From Cenococcum geophilum 1.58 (Eukaryota > Ascomycota > Dothideomycetes > Gloniales > Gloniaceae), in NCBI GenBank assembly GCA_001692895.1, contig KV748211.1, forward strand, positions 1,364,001-1,428,000: 64,000 nt of DNA, written 5' to 3'. Each line of letters begins with the position of its first letter. Position 1 is the stretch's first letter. The notes beneath the pieces were generated by a model, which saw only the letters and a program-made list of their open reading frames with translations, made no database searches and was not told where the DNA came from. This document shows, one piece after another, positions 48,001 to 56,430 of this stretch. A program made the translations under genes and the position numbers.

Positions 48001-48560
48001 GGTAAGAAATAAGTGCCAAACATTAGTAATATCCTAATGTAATTAGTTCTAAATGTAATTTAGTTGGGTTCTAAATATATTTAAGTAAAGTAATTACATA
48101 CAGAGTATCTTTATTAGTTAATCATTAGTATACAAGCCTCTATTTAAGAGCTATATGCATTTCTAGCTTAAAATTGTCTTTAGGCTGCTAAAAACAAGCT
48201 TATATACATTAACTTAAGTACTAAATAAATTTGGAACTAGTTCTGTACCTATTTATATTACGTTTACAAATATCCGGGTCGCTTCTATCTAGGGCTACCC
48301 GCTCTCTCTATATTAGACCCCACGTCTCTTTAGAAACTATAGTATATCTTAAAAATCGTAACAAATTCTGAAGATATTCGCATTATTTTACTCCTAAATA
48401 ACGCATTTTATGTTTTTTACCTCTTACATTTAAGAGAGCGGACGTTATAGGCTTAGGAGTATACACTTATCTAGTTCCATATTAGATCTAAACGCGTTAT
48501 AAACTAGTTATAAATATAGTTAGAGTATAATTTAGATTTTTATTAACTTACCTGTATAGC
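45090..48560 (+). pseudogene. element Z gene, 3' exons (unknown protein)
   Basis: This continues the pattern of 35380-36620. Coding-like stretches such as LSPLKHQAELNRNLTIPNNN (about 45510-45570) and DIRYLFAIS (about 47492-47518) are separated by GT...AG intervals at 45636-45710, 45831-45877, 46059-46123, 46315-46373, 47237-47289 and 48459-48559. These carry related words, for example CTAAACGTGTTAGGAAC and ATAAACGGGTTAGGAAC. Branch-like CTAAT/TTAAT sites precede the AG in most. Several RIP-type stops are present. No domain is recognised. The MITE at 46631 sits inside another such interval. Confidence 0.45.
46631..47056. mobile_element. foldback MITE, Tan1/pogo-like tips, subfamily 2
   Basis: This 426-bp palindrome has TA duplicated at 46629-46630 and 47057-47058. 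Tips are ACGTATTCCA / TGGAATACGT. A 13-bp motif CCATCGAGCCGGC occurs twice in tandem in each end. The arms share ATATCTTAACAACCACTTAA with the MITE at 16210, although the tip motifs differ. A few N bases lie in the arms (46777 and 46972-47002). It has no coding capacity; an apparent 63-aa ORF reads through the palindrome and has no meaning. Confidence 0.9.
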
Positions 48561-48619
48561 TTTTTGTGCATCTATACCTCTTAAGTTAATACGGTAAGTA
48601 TAACCTTCATTTAGCATCT

Positions 48620-48895
48620 ATAGGTACTTTAAAAGGCTTAAAGCTCTGCACGAAGCTCTATATATAGAGGCTCTGCACGACGGCTCTGCGTACGACGGCT
48701 CTACTGCGGAGGCTCTATATAAAAGCTTTGTGCAGAGCTTTGTGTAGAGCTTCGTGCAGAGCTTTATGCGGAGCCTCCGCAGAGCTTTAAGCGGAGCCTC
48801 CGTAGAGCTTCGAGCGGAGCCTCCGTAGAGCTTTGAGCGGAGCCTCCGCAGAGCTTCGTGCGGAGCTTTGTGCGGAGCCTTATTCCGCAGACTTG
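48620..48895. repeat. GC-rich minisatellite with inverted arms
   Basis: The right part is a 23-bp tandem unit GGAGCCTCCGCAGAGCTT plus five variable bases, about four copies (48755-48865), preceded by 12-bp units AGAGCTTTGTGC. The left part (about 48640-48715) carries the inverse words GCTCTGCACGAAGCTC, so the whole block can fold back. It lies in an AT-rich element and is not RIP-like. Confidence 0.85.
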
Positions 48896-49035
48896 TCCTT
48901 AGGATATTTAGATAAAAGTAGTACCATTTTAAAGCGCTTTATAAGCTCTATAAATCTATACTAATAGAAAAATTATTTATATAATATTGGGGGGTGCATT
49001 ATAAGTGTAAGTATATTAGGGGGTTTTGCTAAGAC

Positions 49036-49081
49036 TATCCGGAGACTATCCGGATAGTCTCCGGATACTATCAGCTGATAG
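49036..49081. repeat. two adjacent perfect palindromes (32 and 14 bp)
   Basis: TATCCGGAGACTATCC followed by its exact reverse complement forms a 32-bp palindrome at 49036-49067. CTATCAGCTGATAG at 49068-49081 is a second one. They are close to the right end of element Z. Confidence 0.88.
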
Positions 49082-49171
49082 GTCTATTATCCAAGAGGCC
49101 TATCCGGCCTATCCTCCGCAGGTCTAAATCAGAACAACGCGTAGAATTAAACCATCAAATATACCACCACC

Positions 49172-49327
49172 ATGCCTTCTAATCACGCTAGAATTAATGT
49201 AGATCTTGTTCAGAAGACTTAGTATAAGATTCCCCTAAATAAGACGGCGAAAAAAACCCCCCAGAAGCCTTGGCTACTCCCCGAATTGTGTATTCCTAAG
49301 CACGGCTACCGAATCCTACCGATCTAA
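49172..49327 (+). pseudogene. short ORF at the right end of element Z
   Basis: ATG at 49172 (CACCACCATGCC, good context) opens a 51-codon frame, MPSNHARINVDLVQKT then TAG, then a further 34 sense codons to TAA at 49325. The TAG could be a mutated CAG. No family is recognised. It reads toward the right TIR with only 50 bp left, so either it is a fragment or a second gene of the element lost its 3' part. Confidence 0.35.
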
Positions 49328-49377
49328 TTGGTGGACTCTTATTGATAACCTGCGTGCCTAAGTTGACGGGTTAAGGG

Positions 49378-49572
49378 ATATAATTGGATTATCTATAAAC
49401 GAGGATCTAAAGCTAGAGAAAGGAAAGGAGAAGAAGAGTAGCGCCGCTTGATGTTTTATAAGATCTTCGCGTTACGTGACCGCAATATGCGGCAATTTAT
49501 GGCAACTTGCTAGTACGGAGGACTATAAAGTTCTGCAACCAAGTTTTGCCATTTTCTGCCAGTGCCGTGATA
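49378..49572 (-). repeat. gypsy G 5' LTR, right piece
   Basis: Continues the LTR interrupted at 35162. It aligns with 59845-60026 through TCTATAAACGAG, GTTTTATAAGATCTTCGCG and CAATATGCGGCAAT. It ends GTGCCGTGATA, an altered TGACA end. Confidence 0.85.
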
Positions 49573-49745
49573 GTAAAGGCATTTACTCCTAAGTTAGCTA
49601 AAGTAGTAGTTAAAACTTAATATCTATTACGGAATAAAGTATAAGGGATAGTATGGCTCTTACTACTAATTAGCCGGCCTAGATTAATATACAATATATC
49701 GATCCCTTTTAACCCTAAAGAGGAGTCTTCCCCCAGGGTTTATCT
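49573..49745 (-). pseudogene. gypsy G internal fragment (second copy)
   Basis: Aligns with 14876-14944 and then with 27410-27500, that is, with gypsy G sequence on both sides of the copia Y insertion. It is therefore an unbroken copy of that target site and proves the nesting. It abuts the G LTR in the wrong order for one element, so two G copies have recombined or inserted into each other. Confidence 0.75.
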
Positions 49746-50270
49746 TTTTCTATATAGCCCCACTTGGCGGCATTCCGGCATCAGTACTTTACACCTTATT
49801 AGGGACCTTTTGCACCAAATTGACGCTAGAGATTGACGAGCCACATACGCTAAAAGGGGGCTTAGTAAGCAATTAAACGATGCAAACAGTTGATTTTTGA
49901 ATCTATCGCCAATATCAAAATCATTAAAATTTACTTCCATATCAACATATGCGCTTACAATGAACCACTAAATAGTCCTTCTATATGGCTAATATCATAC
50001 GCTTTAACGGGGGCGACGTATGCGACAATATTCTAATATTTTACGGCGCCCTTATATAAGAAGCCTGCCTTATAAAGCCTTTTAATTCAATCTGGATAAA
50101 ATAGATGATCGCGTTGTGTTAAAATTTAGGTAAATATTAACACCACATTGCCTACCTGCTACTTGTCGCCTACTTACCTTATATATAGGTTCTTAAAGAT
50201 TAAAATTAAGCTTCTTGCAGATCTTTTGGGCCTCTACCTTTATGCCTACTGTAAGCGCCGTCACCCTCAT
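49746..50270. other. unmutated and mixed spacer
   Basis: 49746-49960 has normal composition and a 66-aa minus-strand ORF (49740-49940) without recognisable motif. 49980-50270 is a mixture of low-CA sequence ending next to the LTR at 50271. I see no gene with support. Confidence 0.4.
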
Positions 50271-50528
50271 TGTAAGGCAGTATTGCTAGGGTGTATGGTA
50301 GGGAGCAGGCAAGCTGAGCATGAGTTACATAGGGAGTCGATGGAAGAGGACGATATGGTAATGAGGGTAGGCAATAGCCTCGTATTGAGACGAACCGATA
50401 GGGGAGGAAGGAGGCTGTAAGCCCGAGGAGCTTATAAGGGGTGGCTAAGGCCTAGCCGAAGGCTAGCCTTAGCAGCCCCTAAGAGCTCCTGGGATGTAGC
50501 CGAGTAAGAGACCAAAAGTACCCTTACA
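50271..50528 (-). repeat. 3' LTR of the 50-52 kb element
   Basis: 258 bp, TGTAAGGCAGTATTGC to AAAAGTACCCTTACA. It contains the inverted words GGCTAAGGCCTAGCC and GGCTAGCCTTAGCAGCC. Confidence 0.92.
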
Positions 50529-50769
50529 TTGCCCCCCCCTTAGTTAGGGCTGGCCCCCAGCCCGTATCCCAATAGATTAATTCTATGTATAGAAAGGTAA
50601 GCAGTGTAGAAGCCTTGCTTGTATAGGGGAATAAAGAAATAGGGGAAAAGGACTAGCCAAGCAGCCTTAATAAAAACCTTAACCTATGGCTAAAACCCAG
50701 TGGGAAAAAGGGCCTATTTTAGGTAGGAAAAGAGCGTCTGCTGGTAGGGTAAGACTTAATCGTATATGA

Positions 50770-51990
50770 TCAGTCTTGGAGACAATCGCCTGCGATTAAG
50801 TCTCGACAGCTCTATGGCTGACAGCCAGATAGTCTCCACTTGGAGCCGGCTTGATCGCAAGAATATCCCNTATATTCCCCCCCCCCCCCCTTTTTGCAGT
50901 CAACCCCCTCCATTACCTTGTGGTAGCGGGAGATTATAAAGGGCTCGTCCCGGAAGGGTTCGGAGAGATGTCGGGTCTTGTGAGCTTTTGAAGTAAGCTG
51001 GAGCTCTTAGAGCAACTAAAGCTTTGCAGAGATGATCGCGTAGGATCTTTGAGCCGTAGCTCTTGAAGCTGTAGCTATAGCTTAAGGATGGCATTTAACC
51101 GCAATAGGATCTTATAAGCTGAGCTTGTAACTTTAGAAGAGACAATCGCGTATGATTAAGTCTCGGCAGCCCTTTGGCTGATAGCCGGAGAGTCTCCGGG
51201 TCGGGCCGTAGCCCTTGAGCGATTGTATAGGATCTTTGAGCCGAAGCTCGAGGTGAGCCGTAGCTCTGAGAGACAATCGCCTGCGATTAGGTCTCGGCAG
51301 CCCTCAGGCTGCCAGCCGGAGAGTCTCCGGGTTGGGCCGTAGCCCTAAGGCGAGCCGTAGCTCTTGAGGTTGCATTTGATCTGGACGCGCATAGTAGTAG
51401 CTGTAGCTTTGAAAACTAGCCGTCAGTTCTTTGGATAGCCATTGAATAGTAATCGGATAGCCTCTAGGGTAGCTGTATCTCTTTAAGGACGTTCAACCTT
51501 CCAAGCTCTGTTGGTGGCACTGCCCTGCGTAAGTGAACCGTGGTTGGCCTATAGAGTATTGCAAGCTTAATCGCGCATGATCCCCCTTGACTCCTGCTAG
51601 AAAGCCTTCGGATAGCAATCGAATCACCTTCGGGTCGCCGTCGGGGCAGAGCTGCACCGCTGCACTGTCGATCGTATGCGGGTATACCAATCGCGTTTGG
51701 AGATGATCGCGTACGATTTGGATAGCCCTGACCTTTGGCCAGATAGCTACCGTCTTCCTTGTCTCCTGATCTGTATCTACTAACCGTAAGGCGGATGCGA
51801 TCTGCTAGACTCTGCTGGTGTAGCTGCTCTGTAGCATACGCGATCGTCCTAGGTAAAGGTAGAGGACCTGATCCGTATTCCAACACCGTTATGTGGATGC
51901 GATCTGCCAGACGTCTTGCTGGTATACCTGCTGTGTCGCAGTGAACGCGATCGTCCTAGGTAAAAATGGAGGATCGTGATTTTGCTCGAG
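50770..51990. repeat. internal hairpin repeats of the 50-52 kb element
   Basis: A unit of about 90 bp occurs near 50778-50846, 51131-51210 and 51270-51345. It begins GAGACAATCGC and has the inverse GCGATTARGTCTC shortly after, then a GCAGCC...GGCTG stem and GGAGAGTCTCCGG. A second repeated block, GATGCGATCTGC with GCGATCGTCCTAGGTAAA, occurs near 51795-51855 and 51897-51965. Spurious ORFs up to 140 aa arise from these repeats. Confidence 0.75.
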
Positions 51991-52048
51991 GGCGAAGCCC
52001 TCGGCTTGCTGCAGGCTACTACCCGCAAGGGTATAGGATTGGTTTGAA

Positions 52049-52306
52049 TGTAAGGCAGTATTGCTAGGGTGTACGGTAGGGAGCAGGCAAGCCGAGCATG
52101 AGTTACATAGGGAGTCGATGGAAGAGGACGATATGGTAATGAGGGTAGGCAATAGCCTCGTACTGAGACGAACCGATAGGGGAGGAAGGAGGCTGCAAGC
52201 CTGAGGAGCTTATAAGGGGTGGCTAAGGCCTAGCCGAAGGCTAGCCTTAGCAGCCCCTAAGAGCTCCCGGGATGTAGCCGAGTAAGAGACCAAAAGTACC
52301 CTTACA
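52049..52306 (-). repeat. 5' LTR of the 50-52 kb element
   Basis: 258 bp, the same ends as 50271-50528. All six differences from that LTR are C/T, so divergence is low and of transition type. Confidence 0.92.
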
Positions 52307-52369
52307 CCTATCCTGTTACCGCCCTCTGTGTTGTACTCTACCGCCTTACCTTTCCTACGCGACTTACCA

Positions 52370-53330
52370 ATATGGAGCTGTTTTTTGGGCGATCTTCTAC
52401 TTGGCTCTCCCTTATATTTAATAACGTAGTTACCTTCCTTATAGAGCGCTTTTAAAAGCTTCTATAATGGCACCTAATACTTATATACAACTGTATTTAA
52501 AAATATACTTAAGCGCTTACACCTTATACTACGGGGGAGGAGGTAATTTAGGGCTTTCTAGATGGGACTTTTAGAGGCTTTTATAGGCCTAATTAAAATT
52601 AGCAAGCCTTTTACTCTGGCTATAAGTATTAATACGGCTTTAAGTATTAAGCTATTATAGCCGCAGATGGTCTATATATCGCCTTACATGGGCCATATAA
52701 GGGTAAGGTTAACGATTTCTTTATAGTAATTAACTCCGGCGTAAAAGGAAGACTTAATAAGGTAAGCTCTGGCTAAAAATTATATAAAAAGCTTATATAT
52801 AATACGCGGTATCGCGTAGGTAGGTAAGTCGTTAATTTTTAGTATAAAATTAATGAAATACCTATATACGCAATACTACGTATTTTGTTAAAACTAACGT
52901 GTATATATTCTAGATTTTTAAGGATCGCCACCCTTACTATTTGTATGGAGATCAAGCCTATAAATCACTTACTTATATCTTTGGGCCTTACCTAAGTTAA
53001 TCCTTAATTATAGGCGATAAGCAATATATAAATAAGGAGCTCTCTTATATACGAATGTCGGTAAAGCACCTATTTAGGCTAAACTATAATCTCTAGTCGT
53101 CGAACGCTTATAGAGTAGGCCTTAAGTAAGGCATCTAACCTGTCGCAGCTATATTTAAAGTTGCAATTTTACTTACTAATTGCTATATGTATATAAGGAA
53201 ACGTATAGTAGTAAATAGTTAGTATTAAATTGCTTTATTAACAATTAAGGAGTATTTAGAGCTGCCTAAGGAGATCTAGATTTTTCTATAATCTTATATA
53301 TTTATTCCATTACGTGTATTTTTTTTTGCT
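52370..53330 (+). pseudogene. PIF/Harbinger-type DDE endonuclease, RIP-degraded
   Basis: Relic of a transposase with the DDE endonuclease fold of the PIF/Harbinger group. The first catalytic Asp region FLDGTFRGFYRP is at about 52552-52590, followed by GYKYQYGFKYQ-like sequence (with a stop) and ALHGPYKGKVNDFFIV. The second region LYGDQAYK is near 52940-52965, and the Glu region NKELSYIRMS near 53030-53062, followed by a hydrophobic LLTNCY. The first Asp lies in a different frame from the other two, so there is a frameshift or unrecognised intron between about 52750 and 52940. Stops are of the Q/W type. It is inactive. An intact enzyme would cut and join the element ends. Confidence 0.8.
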
Positions 53331-55260
53331 CTAACTGTCGGAGCTGCTTAATATACGCCTTATATATATATTTAAAAGGTAGTATAAATATTAGATTGCT
53401 TTTGGTTAATATTTAACTTTAATCGCAATATTACGATAAGTAAAAATCGACTCTATAGTTATATGCGACCGTAATTACCTGCAATACGTGCGTAAAGGAA
53501 GCTTTTATCTCTTAATTTAATTCAAATATATAAGCGACTATCTTTTATATAGAATTACTACCTAAATTAAAGCTTTTACTATAAAAAGTAGAAAGAATTA
53601 AAAAATAAGTCCCCCTCTAGTCGCAATATTATAAAATGCCTCCTCTACTATAATACTTCTTAAAAAATCACCAACGCTATAGTTATATATGGCCTAAATT
53701 TAACTTATAAAGTTTAATACTAATAATCTTAAAGCCCTAAAGTCGTGGTAATAAAAGAGGTAGTAGAAGAACTCCGTTTAATACTTTATAGAGGTAGATC
53801 TTATATTAGCGCTAGAGTCGGGTGTATAGGAAAGACAGTAGCTTTCTATACTTAATTAAGTAGCTTCTTTACTATTCTAAGTAGTTAATCCTAACGTTCC
53901 TCTATTATTCTAAGCCTTTTTTATAAAGGCTCTAAGCTTCCTCTACCTCTACTACTATCGCTATTACTTGGCCCAATAAGAGTGGCTATATAGGTTGAGA
54001 ATGCCTTACTAGCTTCAATACTTATAATAGCTTTAGCATTTTTAAATCTACCGCGCCTCTGGTACTGGGGCTTTTAACGTATAGGCGCAGGCTTACTAAT
54101 TGCATAAAGAGAGTCTGCTGGCCACTCTTATAACTTAGGAAGACTCTTAGTAAGGCCTATATCTACTGCTCGCTTTCTACTAAAGCTCTAGCGGAGTAGA
54201 TCTTATTAGGTGATAGATAGAGTATACTTCTTCTTTAGGGTATTTATAGCGGCTTAATATTAAGCGACTCTCTCCTTATAGTTATTAACGATTTAAATCC
54301 ATTAATCTATCGCGATCGCCTAATTGTTATTTTATATTTCGGTTCCTAATTCTACTTCGTAAAGCTAGGCGCGTTAAGCAGCCTCTATAGTCTTTATATT
54401 GGAGGTGGCAGATTAGGAGGAGTAGCTATAACCTATTTAAGTACTTAATTAGCCAACTACTGTGGTAAAGAACTTTATTTGGCCTTTGCTATATTAATTA
54501 GCTAAAGTAACGCAGATTTAGGCAAGGATAAGCTTTTCTTAATCGCTTAAAGGCCTACCCCTTAGTATAATAGGAGCTCGGGCTTCTACCTCTAGGGTAA
54601 AGCTTCCTTAAGAGCTTTAAGTATTTTAACCTCCTACACCTAGAGGGAGAGAAGGAGGCGCTATTATTAAAGTTCTTAATTGCGACCACAAAAGTACTAT
54701 AGATTGTCGATTTTAGCGGGTATATACTTCTATATTAATAACTGCAGGATCTACCATAGTGTCGTTTACAATATTGAGTAATTTGCTCTCTTAGGAGGTA
54801 GTAAGGAGAACTCTACTAAGAGGTGTCGCTTAATTATAGATAAAGTAGGAGTTTTAGTAAAGGTTATATAGCTTATAGATATATTAAGAACGGTGTTTAT
54901 AAAAGGAGTAAGTTATAGGGGTAATCTAGGGGAGGATTGGGTAACTAGTGGCTTAAAGGAAAGATTAATAGATCCGGTAAATATAAAGTTAGGATCCTTC
55001 TTATAATCGTCCTCCCCTACCTTATAGTTAAAACCTTCCGACTTAGTATATACCGACTTAGAGTTGTTTTCTAAGCTTAAATAACTTTAAGGAGGCGTAC
55101 TCTCTAGTTTACTACTACTTCTACAAAAAATAAAGAGGAAGGAAGGGAACTAAGTAAGGAAGTTAACTTGCAAGATCCTATTAATACGGAAGAGAATATC
55201 GTAATTTATCTGTCGCAAGACCTAATTAAACACCTGTCTACCGACCTTAAAGAAGAGGTG
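53331..55260. other. RIP-degraded DNA, probably the middle of the Harbinger element
   Basis: All frames are closed. On the minus strand fragments such as KEEVYSIYHLIRSTPLEL (about 54160-54220) look coding, which would fit a second, divergent gene of a Harbinger element, but I cannot support this with a domain. A pyrimidine-rich stretch with CTCCTCC words is near 53930. Confidence 0.4.
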
Positions 55261-55735
55261 TTAAAAATGAGTGGTAGGTTCCAAGTCTTTAATTATAAGG
55301 TCAATATATACCCGTTTAGTAGAGGGAGAAGCTAGTAAGGAAGACTTTGGTATAAAGCGATCGCCTAAGGAAATCGTAATCTCTTCCTCCTTAGTGCTCA
55401 AATTAATATACTTAACGGCGCCGTTACTAAATAAGCTCTCTCTTAAAGTCTCTGGCGCAGGCAACTGATATTCACTATATAGGCTGCCAATTAAGGAGTC
55501 TTTCTCAGTAAGATTAATAAAGAAGCCTACGGGGGTAGGCGCAGGCACGCGTACAGGCACAGGCACAGGCGTTGGCTCGTCAATCGGTGGAGAAGTCGCG
55601 ACTTCTATAGGTAACCAAGGAGCTTTAGAATCTGGGTTATATACAAGGATTATATCAATTAAAGTAAATAACTAAATAGGAAGTTGCTAATTAGGGTATA
55701 CAAAAGGCTTATAAGGAATCTAAGAAGAAGGCATC
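55261..55735 (-). pseudogene. degraded gene facing the Harbinger relic
   Basis: Reading from ATG 55735, MPSSQIPYK-like sequence is interrupted by three TAG codons (positions of likely Gln), then opens into a 101-aa frame, 55566-55261. It includes a PVPVPVRVPAPTPV proline/valine repeat, FFINLTEKDSLIGSLY and LGDRFIPKSSLLASPS, and ends in TAA. The alternation of stops and a good frame suggests mild RIP. No family is recognised. It could be the accessory protein gene of the Harbinger element or an unrelated gene; context favours the first weakly. Confidence 0.45.
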
Positions 55736-56430
55736 TTAATAAGAAATAAAATATAAGGTATATTCGACTTATATATTCGCAATTACCTCCTTCTAAGTTA
55801 CTACTTAATGCGGTTATAATAACCTATCCTTTAGCTCTACCTTTTTTTAATTACCTAATACGAAGCCTTCCGACTTCCGCGAAGCCTCTATTATATTACC
55901 AGAGCTATTAGTTGTAGAGCCAACAAATATCTTCACGGCGGAAGGAGCCTCTGAATATTATGCCAAGGCGGATGCATCGCGACGCTCACCACCTCCTTTT
56001 CTTTCTTATCGTTAACCTCCGATTTCGCTCCTCCTAGGGGTATGATAGGATTTTGGTGCGGCGCGATTGTAATTTGGGCTTAAATGGCTTCATAGATGTA
56101 ATTTAAGGGTAAGGAATTCGTGCGCGCGATCGTATGAGGCTTTGGATAAGGGCAAGGCGCGTATGCGAGTAGGTGGTGATCGTTGGGGTATGGGAACTTG
56201 AAAAGCTTCGAAGGCTTTAAAGTCAACGATGTCAAATTAAGAGTCTTACTTATTAAGATCTAACTACAATCGGCCGTTAAACCCCATATTGAACTCGTCA
56301 ATATTGAGGTTGACGCTACTCGGAGCTGGCTCCTCAATTAGGAATAGATTGTGGCTATGCACGCCAAAATAGCGTCAATATTGTGTCAAATTCTTGTGCG
56401 AAAGGTCCCTATTCACCATATCTCACTATT
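55736..56430. other. transition from RIP DNA to gene island
   Basis: AT-rich until about 55900, then normal composition with CGATCGC-type words. Two imperfect GTCAATATTG repeats occur near 56294-56392 (TCGTCAATATTGAGG, GCGTCAATATTGTGT). It is likely the upstream region of the kinase-like gene. No gene is visible here. Confidence 0.5.

Larger units (their letters stand above)
35163..49377. mobile_element. unclassified TIR element Z (14.2 kb with nested insertions)
   Basis: The insertion splits a gypsy G LTR. Comparison with the unbroken LTR at 59796-60026 fixes both ends: left CCCTTAACCCGGCGCG, right (reverse complement) CCCTTAACCCGTCAACTT, an 11-bp terminal inverted repeat CCCTTAACCCG. The junctions show a duplicated AT, or equally no duplication if the ends are TCCCTT...AAGGGA inserted between A and T. 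After removing gypsy G2 and the MITE about 7 kb remains, with a decayed multi-intron gene on the + strand, a GC-rich minisatellite and palindromes near the right end. I cannot assign it to a known superfamily. Confidence 0.75.
10764..49572 (-). mobile_element. Ty3/gypsy element G, outermost host of the nest
   Basis: This is a minus-strand chromodomain-type gypsy element spread over 38.8 kb by insertions; only about 5.9 kb is its own. Its pieces are a 3' LTR remnant (10764-10920), pol (10921-14939), a 5' part (27415-28325 and 34607-35111), and a 5' LTR split into 35112-35162 and 49378-49572. Continuity is shown by exact target duplications at the copia inserts and by comparison with the unbroken G LTR at 59796-60026. 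The flanks TTTAC and GTAAA do not form a direct target repeat, so one end is probably rearranged. It is inactive. Confidence 0.8.
50271..52306 (-). mobile_element. non-autonomous LTR element with internal repeats
   Basis: Two 258-bp LTRs (six C/T differences) flank 1520 bp with no pol-like coding sequence. The run TTGCCCCCCCCTTAG right of the left LTR is the complement of a polypurine tract, so the orientation is minus. Flanking pentamers CTCAT and CCTAT are not a perfect duplication. The core holds several hairpin-forming repeats. An old fragment of the family is at 2126-2185. Composition is near normal, so it is young or has escaped RIP. It must rely on proteins from another LTR element. 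One N is at 50870. Confidence 0.87.

Noticed and set aside
48640..48890. CRISPR-like array
   Set aside because: Units are contiguous 12/23-bp tandem repeats without spacers, in a eukaryotic genome; this is a minisatellite.
49336..49357. Similarity of GACTCTTATTGATAAC and CTGCGTGCCT words to 59145-59280
   Set aside because: The two short matches are colinear but separated by about 120 bp in only one copy; matches of this size are expected by chance in 64 kb.
35163..49377. Element Z as a Starship with a captain tyrosine recombinase
   Set aside because: Starships carry a DUF3435 gene near one end; none of the readable exons shows its motifs, and the element is small.
35163..49377. Element Z as a Helitron
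   Set aside because: The A/T insertion and a 5' TC would fit, but there is no CTRR 3' end, no Rep/helicase motif, and the ends are inverted repeats.
51464..51944. ORFs of 61-140 aa
   Set aside because: They fall in the internal repeats of the non-autonomous LTR element, in several frames and on both strands, with no domain.
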